NCBI RefSeq assembly: GCF_001954275.1
Contig: NZ_MBEU01000086.1
Coordinates: forward strand, 1-47,725
DNA length: 47,725 nucleotides
Direction of reading: 5' to 3'
From: Mycobacterium sp. IS-836
GTDB lineage: Bacteria; Actinomycetota; Actinomycetes; Mycobacteriales; Mycobacteriaceae
Shown: positions 31,702 to 40,567 of the stretch, one piece after another
Layout: each line of letters starts with the position of its first letter
Numbering within the stretch: position 1 is the stretch's first letter
Notes under the pieces: model-generated
The model's input: the letters and a program-made list of their open reading frames with translations, nothing else
Databases searched by the model: none
Told to the model about the DNA's origin: nothing
Position numbers and translations under genes: made by a program

Positions 31702-34335
31702 GTGACCGCCAGTCCTAGTTCCGGAGCCGACCTGCCCAAGTCGTGGGAGCCGGGCGCGATGGAAAGCGCGATCTACCAGAAGTGGCTGGACGCCGGTTAC
31801 TTCGCGGCGGACTCGGCCAGCACCAAACCCGGGTACTCGATCGTGCTGCCCCCGCCGAACGTGACCGGCAGCCTGCACATGGGTCACGCGCTGGAACACA
31901 CCATGATGGACGCCCTGACGCGCCGCAAGCGCATGCAGGGCTATGAGGTGCTGTGGCAGCCGGGCATGGATCACGCGGGTATCGCGACCCAGAGCGTGGT
32001 GGAAAAACAGCTCGCGGTGGACGGCAAGACTAAGGAGGACTTCGGTCGAGAGCTGTTCATCGACAAGGTCTGGGATTGGAAGCGCGAGTCGGGCGGCGCC
32101 ATCGGTGGCCAGATGCGCCGTATCGGTGACGGGGTGGATTGGAGTCGCGACCGGTTCACCATGGACGACGGCCTGTCCCGCGCGGTGCGGACCATCTTCA
32201 AGCGGCTCTACGACGCCGGACTGATCTATCGGGCCGAGCGGTTGGTCAACTGGTCGCCGGTCCTGCAGACGGCGATCTCCGACATCGAGGTCGTCTACGA
32301 CGAGGTCGAGGGCGAGCTGGTCTCGTTCCGCTACGGGTCACTCGACGACGACGAGCCACACATCGTGGTCGCCACCACTCGGGTCGAGACGATGCTCGGC
32401 GACACCGCGATCGCCGTCCATCCCGACGACAAGCGCTACCGGCATCTGGTCGGCACCACATTGCCGCACCCGTTCATCGACCGGCAACTCATCGTCGTCG
32501 CCGACGACCACGTCGATCCCGAATTCGGCACCGGGGCGGTCAAAGTCACGCCCGCGCATGATCCCAACGACTTCGAAATCGGACTGCGCCACGAGCTGCC
32601 GATGCCAAACATCTTGGACACCAAGGCCTTTATCGTCGACACCGGAACCGAGTTCGACGGCATGGACCGCTTCGAGGCGCGGGTGGCGGTGCGGGAGGCG
32701 CTGGCCGCGCAGGGCCGCATCGTCGAGGAGAAGCGGCCGTACCTGCACAGCGTCGGGCATTCGGAGCGCAGCGGCGAAATCATCGAACCGCGTCTGTCGC
32801 TGCAGTGGTGGGTCAGGGTGGAATCGCTGGCCAAGGCCGCCGGCGACGCGGTGCGCAACGGGGACACCGTGATTCACCCCGCCAGCATGGAACCGCGCTG
32901 GTTCGGCTGGGTCGACGACATGCACGACTGGTGTATCTCGCGACAGCTGTGGTGGGGCCACCGCATCCCGATCTGGTACGGGCCCAACGGCGAACAGGTG
33001 TGCGTCGGCCCAGACGACACACCCCCGGATGGCTGGGCGCAGGATCCCGACGTGCTGGACACCTGGTTTTCGTCCGCGCTGTGGCCGTTTTCGACGCTCG
33101 GTTGGCCGGAGAAGACCGCCGAATTGGAAAAGTTCTATCCGACAAGCGTTCTGGTGACGGGCTACGACATCCTGTTCTTCTGGGTGGCGCGGATGATGAT
33201 GTTCGGCACCTTCGTCGGCGGTGACGACGCGATCACCGTGGGCGGCAGCCGCGGCCCGCAGGTGCCGTTCACCGATGTGTTCCTGCACGGGCTGATCCGC
33301 GACGAGTTCGGCCGCAAGATGAGCAAGTCGCGGGGCAACGTCGTCGACCCCCTCGATTGGGTGGAAAAGTTCGGGGCCGACGCGCTGCGGTTTACCCTCG
33401 CGCGCGGTTCCAGCCCCGGCAGTGACCTGGCCGTCGGCGAGGATCACGTCCGGGCGTCGCGCAGTTTCGTCACCAAGCTGTTCAACGCGACACGGTTCGC
33501 GCTGCTCAACGGCGCCAGCCCGGCGCCGCTGCCCGACCTTGCGGACCTGACCGACGCCGACCGCTGGATCCTGGGAAGGCTGGAAGAGGTTCGCGCCGAA
33601 GTCGATTCGGCGTTCGACGGCTACGAGTTCAGCCGGGCCTGCGAGTCGCTTTATCACTTCACCTGGGACGAATTCTGCGACTGGTATGTCGAATTGGCCA
33701 AGACGCAGCTTTCCGAAGGGCTCGCCCACACGACCGCCGTGCTGGCGGCGGTACTCGACACGCTGCTGCGGTTGCTGCACCCGGTCATCCCATTCGTCAC
33801 CGAGGCGCTGTGGCAGGCCCTGACCAACCAGGAGTCACTGGTCATCGCCGAATGGCCGAAGCCCTCGGGTATCGCGCTGGATCCGGTTGCCGCACAACGG
33901 ATCAGCGACCTGCAGAAGCTTGTCACCGAGATCCGGCGGTTCCGCAGCGATCAAGGGCTGGCCGATCGGCAGAAGGTGTCGGCACGCCTGAGTGGTGGGG
34001 GAGAACTGAGCGCACAGGTGATGGCCCTGACCTCGCTGACCGCGCCGGGGCCCGACTTCACCCCGTCGGCGTCGCTGGAGGTCCGCCAAGGGTCCGGCAC
34101 AGACATGCTCGAACTCGACACGTCGGGCACGATCGATGTGGCGGCCGAGCGCCGTCGTCTCGAAAAGGATTTGGCCGCAGCGCAAAAGGAGCTGGCCTCC
34201 ACCGCCGCGAAATTGGCCAACGACGACTTCCTGGCCAAGGCTCCCGAGCAGGTCGTCGGCAAGATCCGCGACCGCCAGCGGGTGGCCCAAGAGGAAACCG
34301 AACGGATCACCGCCAGGCTGGCCGGGCTGCAATGA
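31702..34335 (+). CDS. valS: Valyl-tRNA synthetase
   Basis: An 877-residue class I aminoacyl-tRNA synthetase. The HIGH-type motif is in PPPNVTGSLHMGHA (about 50-63). The editing (CP1) domain occupies the middle (about 200-350, with VVATTRVETMLGDTA). The KMSKS motif is exact at about 539-543 (GRKMSKSRGNVVDPL). An anticodon-binding helical domain follows, and the last ~70 residues form the ValS coiled coil (AERRRLEKDLAAAQKELAST). The start GTG 31702 gives VTASPSSGADLPKSWEPGAM. The stop overlaps the folC ATG by 4 nt, so valS, folC and the small membrane protein form a coupled series. Confidence 0.97.
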   Translation: MTASPSSGADLPKSWEPGAMESAIYQKWLDAGYFAADSASTKPGYSIVLPPPNVTGSLHMGHALEHTMMDALTRRKRMQGYEVLWQPGMDHAGIATQSVVEKQLAVDGKTKEDFGRELFIDKVWDWKRESGGAIGGQMRRIGDGVDWSRDRFTMDDGLSRAVRTIFKRLYDAGLIYRAERLVNWSPVLQTAISDIEVVYDEVEGELVSFRYGSLDDDEPHIVVATTRVETMLGDTAIAVHPDDKRYRHLVGTTLPHPFIDRQLIVVADDHVDPEFGTGAVKVTPAHDPNDFEIGLRHELPMPNILDTKAFIVDTGTEFDGMDRFEARVAVREALAAQGRIVEEKRPYLHSVGHSERSGEIIEPRLSLQWWVRVESLAKAAGDAVRNGDTVIHPASMEPRWFGWVDDMHDWCISRQLWWGHRIPIWYGPNGEQVCVGPDDTPPDGWAQDPDVLDTWFSSALWPFSTLGWPEKTAELEKFYPTSVLVTGYDILFFWVARMMMFGTFVGGDDAITVGGSRGPQVPFTDVFLHGLIRDEFGRKMSKSRGNVVDPLDWVEKFGADALRFTLARGSSPGSDLAVGEDHVRASRSFVTKLFNATRFALLNGASPAPLPDLADLTDADRWILGRLEEVRAEVDSAFDGYEFSRACESLYHFTWDEFCDWYVELAKTQLSEGLAHTTAVLAAVLDTLLRLLHPVIPFVTEALWQALTNQESLVIAEWPKPSGIALDPVAAQRISDLQKLVTEIRRFRSDQGLADRQKVSARLSGGGELSAQVMALTSLTAPGPDFTPSASLEVRQGSGTDMLELDTSGTIDVAAERRRLEKDLAAAQKELASTAAKLANDDFLAKAPEQVVGKIRDRQRVAQEETERITARLAGLQ

Positions 34336-35780
34336 CCGAGTCGCCGGGACCGGGACGCTTCGACACCGACGCCATGGTGCCCACACCGGACGAGATCGCG
34401 TCCCTGCTGCAGGTCGAGCACCTGCTGGACCAGCGCTGGCCCGAGACCAAGATCGAGCCGAGCCTGACCCGGGTCACCGCGCTGCTGGATCTGCTCGGCT
34501 CGCCGCAGCGCGGCTACCCGTCGATCCACGTCGCGGGCACCAACGGCAAGACCTCGGTGGTGCGGATGATCGATGCGCTGCTCACCGCGTTGCACCGGCG
34601 CACCGGTCGAACCACCAGCCCGCACCTGCAGTCGGCGGTCGAACGCATCGCGATCGACGGCGAACCCATCAGCCCCGCGCGTTACGTGGCGACGTATCGG
34701 GAGATCGAACCGTTCGTGCAGATGATCGACGAGCAATCGCAGGCCGCCGGCGGGCCGGCGATGAGCAAGTTCGAAGTGCTGACCGGCATGGCGTTCGCCG
34801 CGTTCGCCGACGCACCCGTCGAGGTCGCGGTCGTCGAGGTGGGCATGGGCGGACGCTGGGACGCCACCAACGTGATCGACGCGCCCGTGGCCGTCATCAC
34901 GCCGATCGACATCGACCACGTCGACTATCTCGGCGACGACATCCGCGGAATCGCCGGCGAAAAGGCGGGCATCATCACCAAGGCGCCTGACGGCGCGCCC
35001 GACACCGTCGCGGTCATCGCGCGGCAGCCGCCCGAGGTGATGGAAGTGCTGTTGGCCCAATCCGTGCGCGCCGACGCGGCGGTCGCCCGAGAGGATTCCG
35101 AGTTCGCGGTGTTGGATCGCCAGGTGGCGATCGGCGGGCAGGTGTTGCGGCTGCAGGGCCTTGGCGGGGTGTATTCCGACATCTTCCTACCGCTGCACGG
35201 CGAACATCAGGCGCACAATGCGGCGGTGGCCCTGGCGGCGGTCGAGGCGTTCTTCGGCGCCGGCGCGCAGCGTCAGCTCGACATCGACGCCGTCCGGGCC
35301 GGTTTCGCGGCGGTCCGCAGTCCCGGCCGGCTGGAACGCATGCGCAGCGCGCCGACGGTGTTTATCGACTCCGCGCACAACCCGGCCGGGGCGGCCGCGC
35401 TAGCGCAGGCGCTCGCCGACGAGTTCGAATTCCGTTATGTCGTTGGCGTGCTCAGCGTGCTGACGGGCAAGGATGTGGACGGCATCCTGGCCGCGCTGGA
35501 GCCGGTGTTCGACTCCGTCGTGGTGACCCACAACGGGTCGCCGCGGGCGCTGGACGTCGAATCGCTGGCGGTGGCGGCCCGGGCGCGGTTCGGCCCGGAG
35601 CGCGTGACGACGGCCGAGGACCTGCGTGACGCCATCGAGGTCGCTACCGCCCTGGTCGACGACGCGGCCGCGCTCGGGGACGCCGAAGCGGGCGCGTTCT
35701 CCGGCACCGGGATCGTCATCACCGGCTCGGTCGTCACGGCCGGGGCCGCGCGCACCTTGTTCGGTCGTGATCCGCAATGA
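34332..35780 (+). CDS. folC: Folylpolyglutamate synthase / dihydrofolate synthase
   Basis: A 482-residue ATP-dependent ligase that adds glutamate to dihydropteroate and folates. The P-loop is GTNGKTS near residue 69 (SIHVAGTNGKTSVVRMIDAL). TSPHLQSAVERIAIDGEPIS and MGGRWDATNVID are further Mur-ligase-superfamily features, and the C-terminal domain contains FIDSAHNPAGAAALAQAL. Mutations in the orthologue are known to cause para-aminosalicylate resistance in M. tuberculosis; none can be judged here. ATG 34332 overlaps the valS stop (ATGA), and the folC stop overlaps the next start in the same way. Confidence 0.95.
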   Translation: MTESPGPGRFDTDAMVPTPDEIASLLQVEHLLDQRWPETKIEPSLTRVTALLDLLGSPQRGYPSIHVAGTNGKTSVVRMIDALLTALHRRTGRTTSPHLQSAVERIAIDGEPISPARYVATYREIEPFVQMIDEQSQAAGGPAMSKFEVLTGMAFAAFADAPVEVAVVEVGMGGRWDATNVIDAPVAVITPIDIDHVDYLGDDIRGIAGEKAGIITKAPDGAPDTVAVIARQPPEVMEVLLAQSVRADAAVAREDSEFAVLDRQVAIGGQVLRLQGLGGVYSDIFLPLHGEHQAHNAAVALAAVEAFFGAGAQRQLDIDAVRAGFAAVRSPGRLERMRSAPTVFIDSAHNPAGAAALAQALADEFEFRYVVGVLSVLTGKDVDGILAALEPVFDSVVVTHNGSPRALDVESLAVAARARFGPERVTTAEDLRDAIEVATALVDDAAALGDAEAGAFSGTGIVITGSVVTAGAARTLFGRDPQ

Positions 35781-36178
35781 CCGCCCCAAGCCCCCAGGGA
35801 CCCGTGCCACCCGCAGACCCATGGAAGAGCTTCGGCGCGGTGATGGCCGCGACCCTGCTTCTGGAAGCGATCGTGGTGCTGCTGGCGATCCCGGTGGTCG
35901 GCGCCGTCGGCGGCGGCCTGAACCCGGTATCGCTGGGCTACCTGATCGGCCTGGCCGCGCTGTTGATCCTGCTCACCGGGCTGCAGCGCCGACCGTGGGC
36001 GATTTGGGTGAACCTGGGCGTGCAAGCGGTGCTGGTCGCCGGGTTCCTGATCTACCCCGGCGTGGGCTTCATCGGTTTGCTGTTCGCCGGTGTGTGGCTG
36101 CTGATCGCCTACCTGCGGGCCGAGGTCAGGCGGCGGCAGCAATACGGACAGCCGCAGGGCCAGCCGCCACCCGACTGA
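35777..36178 (+). CDS. DUF4233-type integral membrane protein (Rv2446c-like)
   Basis: A 133-residue protein with four predicted transmembrane helices: FGAVMAATLLLEAIVVLLAI, LGYLIGLAALLILLTGL, AIWVNLGVQAVLVAGFLIY and FIGLLFAGVWLLIAYLRAEV. The N-terminus is Pro-rich and cytoplasmic; the C-terminus is basic and Gln-rich. It is conserved between folC and ndk in mycobacteria and matches the DUF4233 family. Its function is unknown. ATG 35777 overlaps the folC stop by 4 nt, indicating tight translational coupling. It is followed by ndk after 29 bases. Confidence 0.85.
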   Translation: MTAPSPQGPVPPADPWKSFGAVMAATLLLEAIVVLLAIPVVGAVGGGLNPVSLGYLIGLAALLILLTGLQRRPWAIWVNLGVQAVLVAGFLIYPGVGFIGLLFAGVWLLIAYLRAEVRRRQQYGQPQGQPPPD

Positions 36179-36207
36179 TCGCCGCCGCATTCTGTACGCT
36201 GTCCGCC

Positions 36208-36618
36208 GTGACGGAACGGACCCTGGTACTGATCAAGCCGGATGGCGTCGAGCGGCGGCTGGTCGGCGAGATCATCGGCCGCATCGAGCGCAAAGGTCTC
36301 GCCATCGCCGCGCTCGAACTCCGACACATCGACGCGAAGCTGGCGAGCCAGCATTACGCCGAGCACGAGGGCAAACCGTTCTTCGAGTCGTTGCTGCAGT
36401 TCATCACCTCGGGTCCGGTAGTGGCGGCAATCGTGGAGGGCCCGCGAGCGATCGCGGCGGTTCGCCAGCTCGCCGGGGGAACCGACCCGGTCGACCAGGC
36501 CACGCCCGGCACCATCCGCGGCGACTTCGGGCTGGAAACGCAGTTCAACCTGGTGCACGGCTCCGATTCGGCCGATTCGGCCAAGCGCGAGATCGCGCTG
36601 TGGTTTCCCGGCGTTTAG
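36208..36618 (+). CDS. ndk: Nucleoside diphosphate kinase
   Basis: A 136-residue enzyme that balances nucleoside triphosphate pools by ping-pong phosphate transfer. The phosphorylated histidine is His117 in NLVHGSDS, and TERTLVLIKPDGVERRLVGE is the conserved N-terminus. GTIRGDFG and the C-terminal EIALWFPGV are also typical. GTG 36208 gives exactly the family length. It lies in the valS-folC transcription direction and may be the last gene of that series; a 342-base spacer separates it from rne. Confidence 0.96.
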   Translation: MTERTLVLIKPDGVERRLVGEIIGRIERKGLAIAALELRHIDAKLASQHYAEHEGKPFFESLLQFITSGPVVAAIVEGPRAIAAVRQLAGGTDPVDQATPGTIRGDFGLETQFNLVHGSDSADSAKREIALWFPGV

Positions 36619-36960
36619 CCAGGCGACGATAGCGGGCCGCGCGGGGATCAGGGTGGGTTTGCGGAGCGCCGAAGTCGGGTGCCGCTGGACCCGGGCCGTG
36701 ATGTGGGATACTTATAGTTGGGTGAACGTCGCCGGACCGGCGTCGGACACCCGAATGAAGACTTAGACAAGCGCGACCATCGCGAACCCGTGGTGTTGCG
36801 CGGCATGTCAGGCCGACATTCAGCACGGCGCCGAGCGAGTTCTTACCTGAGCCGCCCGGGGCGAGACCATCACAAGTCCGGGGGAAGTGGACCCGGGCCC
36901 ATAGCGAAGCCCTCGCGTGGCCGCGTCGAAAGGACGCGCCCGGGGGCTTGAGGAGACTAC
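36619..36960 (+). promoter_or_regulatory. Promoter and long leader of rne
   Basis: A 342-base non-coding stretch. TATAGT at 36713-36718 is a good -10, which would start the transcript near 36725 and give a leader of roughly 235 nt, in line with the long rne leaders seen in mycobacteria. The leader contains GC-rich inverted segments (for example CGCCGG-AC-CGGCG at 36729-36740). GAGGAG at 36948-36953 is a strong ribosome binding site. Confidence 0.55.
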
Positions 36961-39744
36961 GTGGTAAACGGTGCACCACCTTCAGACCCATCACACGAGC
37001 CGATCCAGCACGAGGAACTGCCGGAAAGCTTAAAAGTCCATTCGCTGGCACGAACGCTGGGAACCACCAGCAAGCAGGTGCTGGACGCGCTCAACGCGCT
37101 GGATGGACGGATCCGTAGCGCCCATTCGACCGTGGACCGCGACGACGCGATCCGGGTCCGCGATCTGCTGGCCGCCGCCCAACCGGAGGCCACGGCGTCC
37201 GCCGCGGTCGGCGAACCGGCGGAGGAGCCCGAATCCCGGCTGATGCTGCAGAGCTCAGATCCCGTGGACCGGCCGCACTACATGCCGCTGTTCGTCGCGC
37301 CGCAACCGATTGAGCGGGGTGACGACGACAGGAGCGCCGACGACGCTGCCGACTCCGACGACTCCGACGCGGACGACGACGAGGACGATCAGGCCGACCG
37401 GCCCGCCAACCGGCGCCGGCGCCGCGGCCGCCGGGGCCGTGGGCGCGGCCGGGGCGAACAGGGTGGGTCCGACAACCAGACCGACACGGACTCTTCCGAC
37501 TCCGACTCGGACGACGACGACCAGGACTCCGACGACTCCGACGACGACAACATCGGCGACGACGAGAACGGTTCGTCCGAGGCGGGCAACCGGCGCCGCC
37601 GGCACCGCCGGCGCCGCAAGTCGGGTTCGGGCGACGACAATGACGACGGACCGTCACCCGACGATCCGCCCAACACCGTCGTACACGAGCGGGCCCCACG
37701 CTCCGGCAAGGCCGACGACAACGACTCCAACGGCTCGTCCGGCACCGAGATCAAGGGCATCAACGGCTCGACTCGACTCGAGGCCAAGCGGCAACGACGC
37801 CGCGACGGCCGCGATGCCGGGCGCCGCCGCCCGCCGGTGCTGACCGAGGCGGAATTCCTGGCGCGACGCGAGGCCGTCGAACGCATGATGGTGGTGCGCG
37901 ACCGGGTCCGCACCGAACCGCCGCACCCGGGCGCGCGCTACACGCAGATCGCGGTGCTCGAGGACGGCATCGTCGTCGAGCACTTCGTCACGTCGGCCGC
38001 CTCGGCGTCCCTGGTGGGCAACATCTACCTCGGAATCGTGCAGAACGTGTTGCCGTCGATGGAGGCGGCCTTCGTCGACATCGGCCGCGGCCGCAACGGC
38101 GTGCTCTACGCCGGAGAGGTCAATTGGGAAGCCGCGGGACTGGGTGGCGCCGACCGGAAGATCGAGCAGGCGCTCAAGCCCGGCGACTATGTCGTCGTCC
38201 AGGTCAGCAAGGACCCCGTCGGACACAAGGGCGCACGGCTGACCACGCAGGTGTCGCTGGCGGGCCGCTATCTGGTTTACGTGCCGGGCGCGTCGTCGAC
38301 CGGGATCAGCCGCAAGCTGCCCGACACCGAACGCCAGCGGCTGAAGCAGATCTTGCGGGAGGTGGTGCCGTCGAACGCCGGCGTGATCATCCGTACCGCG
38401 TCGGAGGGCGTCAAGGAAGAGGACATCCGCAAGGACGTCACCCGCTTGCAGGAGCGCTGGGAGCAGATCGAGGCCAAGGCGACCGAGATCAAGGGAAAGG
38501 CGGCCGGCGCCGCGGTGGCGCTCTACGAAGAGCCCGATGTCTTGGTCAAGGTCATCCGCGACCTGTTCAACGAGGATTTCGCCGGGCTCATCGTCTCCGG
38601 CGACGAGGCGTGGAACACGATCAACGAGTACGTGAATTCCGTTGCCCCGGAACTTGTTTCGAAGCTCACCAAGTATGAGCCCGCCACCGGGCCGGACGAT
38701 TCGCCCGGACCGGATGTGTTCGCGGTGCACCGCATCGACGAGCAACTGGCCAAGGCGCTGGACCGCAAGGTGTGGCTGCCGTCGGGCGGCACGCTGGTCA
38801 TCGACCGGACCGAGGCGATGACCGTGATCGACGTCAACACCGGGAAGTTCACCGGGTCCGGGGGCAACCTCGAGCAGACGGTCACCAAGAACAATCTCGA
38901 GGCGGCCGAGGAGATCGTCCGCCAGCTGCGGCTGCGTGACATCGGCGGCATCGTGGTCATCGACTTCATCGACATGGTGCTGGAGTCCAACCGCGACCTG
39001 GTGCTGCGTCGCCTCACCGAGTCGCTGGCCCGCGACCGCACCCGCCACCAGGTGTCCGAGGTGACCTCGCTGGGCCTGGTCCAACTGACCCGCAAGCGAT
39101 TGGGAACCGGGCTGATCGAGGCGTTCACCACGCCCTGTCCGAACTGCGCCGGGCGCGGGCTCCTGGTGCACGGCGACCCGGTCGATTCGGCCCCCACGAG
39201 CGGGCGCAAGTCCGAGTCCGGCGGTCGGCGCGGCAAGCGGTCGAAGAAGAGTCGATCCGATGAACCCGCGGTGGCCAAGGTGCCCGCACACGCTCCCGGC
39301 GAGCACCCGATGTTCAAAGCGATGGCGGCCGGCCGCGGCGACGGCGAAACCGGCGAATCCGACGAGGACACGGAAACCACCACCGATATCGACGAACGGA
39401 CCGAGGACAAGGTTCCCGCCGACCTCGAGGACGCCGACCGGGCTGAGTTCGAGGACTCCGACGAGGACGTCGAGGACATCGACGAGACCGACGAGGCCGA
39501 CGAGGCCGACGAGGACTCCGACGACGACGATGAGGACGAGCTCGACGACGAGGATCTCGATGATGAGGACCTCGACGACGATGACGAGGATCTCGACCTC
39601 GACGACGACGACTTGGACGTCGAGGATTCCGACGACGACTCCGACGCCGAGACGGGCGGGGGGGAACGCGGGCTGGTCGCGGGACGTCCGCGCCGGCGTC
39701 GCGCGGCGGGTAGGCCGGCCGGCCCGCCCATCCACGTGGACTGA
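36961..39744 (+). CDS. rne: Ribonuclease E/G family endoribonuclease
   Basis: A 927-residue RNase E with the catalytic core in the middle, as in actinobacteria. Residues 1-300 are mostly disordered with acidic Asp/Ser tracts alternating with Arg-rich patches (RRRRGRRGRGRGRG). An S1-type RNA-binding domain follows (about 325-420), then the RNase H-like/DNase I-like catalytic region with Mg-binding aspartates in AMTVIDVNTGKFTG (about 619-631) and IVVIDFIDM (about 663-671), and a Zn-link CPNC near 726. The C-terminal ~170 residues are again very acidic and end in a basic patch. It initiates bulk mRNA decay and rRNA processing. GTG 36961 has GAGGAG 7 nt upstream. Confidence 0.96.
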   Translation: MVNGAPPSDPSHEPIQHEELPESLKVHSLARTLGTTSKQVLDALNALDGRIRSAHSTVDRDDAIRVRDLLAAAQPEATASAAVGEPAEEPESRLMLQSSDPVDRPHYMPLFVAPQPIERGDDDRSADDAADSDDSDADDDEDDQADRPANRRRRRGRRGRGRGRGEQGGSDNQTDTDSSDSDSDDDDQDSDDSDDDNIGDDENGSSEAGNRRRRHRRRRKSGSGDDNDDGPSPDDPPNTVVHERAPRSGKADDNDSNGSSGTEIKGINGSTRLEAKRQRRRDGRDAGRRRPPVLTEAEFLARREAVERMMVVRDRVRTEPPHPGARYTQIAVLEDGIVVEHFVTSAASASLVGNIYLGIVQNVLPSMEAAFVDIGRGRNGVLYAGEVNWEAAGLGGADRKIEQALKPGDYVVVQVSKDPVGHKGARLTTQVSLAGRYLVYVPGASSTGISRKLPDTERQRLKQILREVVPSNAGVIIRTASEGVKEEDIRKDVTRLQERWEQIEAKATEIKGKAAGAAVALYEEPDVLVKVIRDLFNEDFAGLIVSGDEAWNTINEYVNSVAPELVSKLTKYEPATGPDDSPGPDVFAVHRIDEQLAKALDRKVWLPSGGTLVIDRTEAMTVIDVNTGKFTGSGGNLEQTVTKNNLEAAEEIVRQLRLRDIGGIVVIDFIDMVLESNRDLVLRRLTESLARDRTRHQVSEVTSLGLVQLTRKRLGTGLIEAFTTPCPNCAGRGLLVHGDPVDSAPTSGRKSESGGRRGKRSKKSRSDEPAVAKVPAHAPGEHPMFKAMAAGRGDGETGESDEDTETTTDIDERTEDKVPADLEDADRAEFEDSDEDVEDIDETDEADEADEDSDDDDEDELDDEDLDDEDLDDDDEDLDLDDDDLDVEDSDDDSDAETGGGERGLVAGRPRRRRAAGRPAGPPIHVD

Positions 39745-39764
39745 CCCCGGTCAGGCGAGCCGGT

Positions 39765-39794
39765 TTGACCCTGTAGCCGCTGGTCACGTACCCT
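39765..39794 (+). promoter_or_regulatory. SigA-type promoter of the rplU-rpmA-obg-proB operon
   Basis: TTGACC (39765-39770) and TACCCT (39789-39794) are separated by 18 bases, a good housekeeping-type promoter. The predicted start, near 39800-39802, coincides with the first base of the leader hairpin. The ATG of rplU is about 130 bases further on. Confidence 0.6.
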
Positions 39795-39802
39795 TGGACA
39801 GT

Positions 39803-39830
39803 TGTCGTCAGGCCTGCCGGGCCGACGACA
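39803..39830 (+). promoter_or_regulatory. 5'-terminal stem-loop in the rplU leader
   Basis: TGTCGTC-A-GGCC (39803-39814) pairs with GGCC-GACGACA (39820-39830), leaving a 5-nt loop and one bulged A. If the promoter at 39765-39794 is right, this hairpin forms the extreme 5' end of the operon mRNA, where it could protect it from decay or serve as a ribosomal-protein binding site for autoregulation. No homologous regulator is known to me. Confidence 0.5.
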
Positions 39831-39932
39831 GCGGGAGAGATGAGGCCCGCGCGCCAGCCTCCCGTGACCCAGACCCACCACGCGCACGCAACCGGTGACG
39901 CGTGCCCACGAGTAAACAGAGGTGCACCCACG

Positions 39933-40244
39933 ATGGCGACCTACGCAATCGTCAAGACCGGCGGCAAGCAGTACAAGGTCGCCGTCGGAGACGTAGTCAA
40001 GGTCGAGAAGCTCGACTCCGAGCCGGGCGCCAAGGTCTCGCTGCCGGTCGCGCTCGTCGTCGACGGCGCCAAGGTCACCAGCGACGCCGCCGCGCTGGCC
40101 AAGGTCGCGGTGACCGGTGAGGTGCTCGAGCACACCAAGGGCCCCAAGATCCGCATCCACAAGTTCAAGAACAAGACCGGCTACCACAAGCGTCAGGGAC
40201 ATCGTCAGCAGCTGACGGTCCTGAAGGTCACCGGGATCAAGTAG
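39933..40244 (+). CDS. rplU: 50S ribosomal protein L21 (bL21)
   Basis: A 103-residue protein beginning MATYAIVKTGGKQYKVAVGD, the invariant L21 opening. The conserved end HKRQGHRQQLTVLKVTGI binds 23S rRNA. It is the first gene of the rplU-rpmA-obg-proB set; rpmA follows after 14 bases. The chosen ATG is the family start; the frame is open upstream only within the leader. Confidence 0.98.
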   Translation: MATYAIVKTGGKQYKVAVGDVVKVEKLDSEPGAKVSLPVALVVDGAKVTSDAAALAKVAVTGEVLEHTKGPKIRIHKFKNKTGYHKRQGHRQQLTVLKVTGIK

Positions 40245-40258
40245 CGGAGGCGACAGAT

Positions 40259-40525
40259 ATGGCACACAAGAAGGGCGCATCGAGCTCGCGCAACGGTCGC
40301 GATTCGGCCGCGCAGCGGCTGGGCGTCAAGCGGTTCGGTGGCCAGGTCGTCAAGGCCGGCGAAATCATCGTCCGCCAGCGCGGCACGAAGTTTCACCCCG
40401 GCGCCAACGTGGGCCGCGGCGGTGACGACACGTTGTTCGCAACGGCGGCCGGTGCGGTCGTGTTCGGCGTCAAGCGCGGCCGCAAGACCGTCAACATCGT
40501 CGCGGCCGGGCAGACCACCGACTGA
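40259..40525 (+). CDS. rpmA: 50S ribosomal protein L27 (bL27)
   Basis: An 88-residue protein beginning MAHKKGASSSRNGRDSAAQR, without the N-terminal cleaved extension found in Firmicutes, so the mature N-terminus can reach the peptidyl-transferase centre directly. GVKRFGGQVVKAGEIIVRQR and the GAVVFGVKRGRKTVNIV end are conserved. GGAGG lies 9 nt before the ATG. It is placed between rplU and obg as in most bacteria. Confidence 0.98.
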   Translation: MAHKKGASSSRNGRDSAAQRLGVKRFGGQVVKAGEIIVRQRGTKFHPGANVGRGGDDTLFATAAGAVVFGVKRGRKTVNIVAAGQTTD

Positions 40526-40567
40526 GGTCGCCGCGCCCGTGCATGCGGGTAGCTGAGAGGACCGCCG

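Noticed and set aside
37309..37640. Short-period repeats in the rne gene as a microsatellite or CRISPR-like array
   Set aside because: GAC/TCC repeats encode Asp/Ser tracts in frame with the protein; there are no regular spacers.
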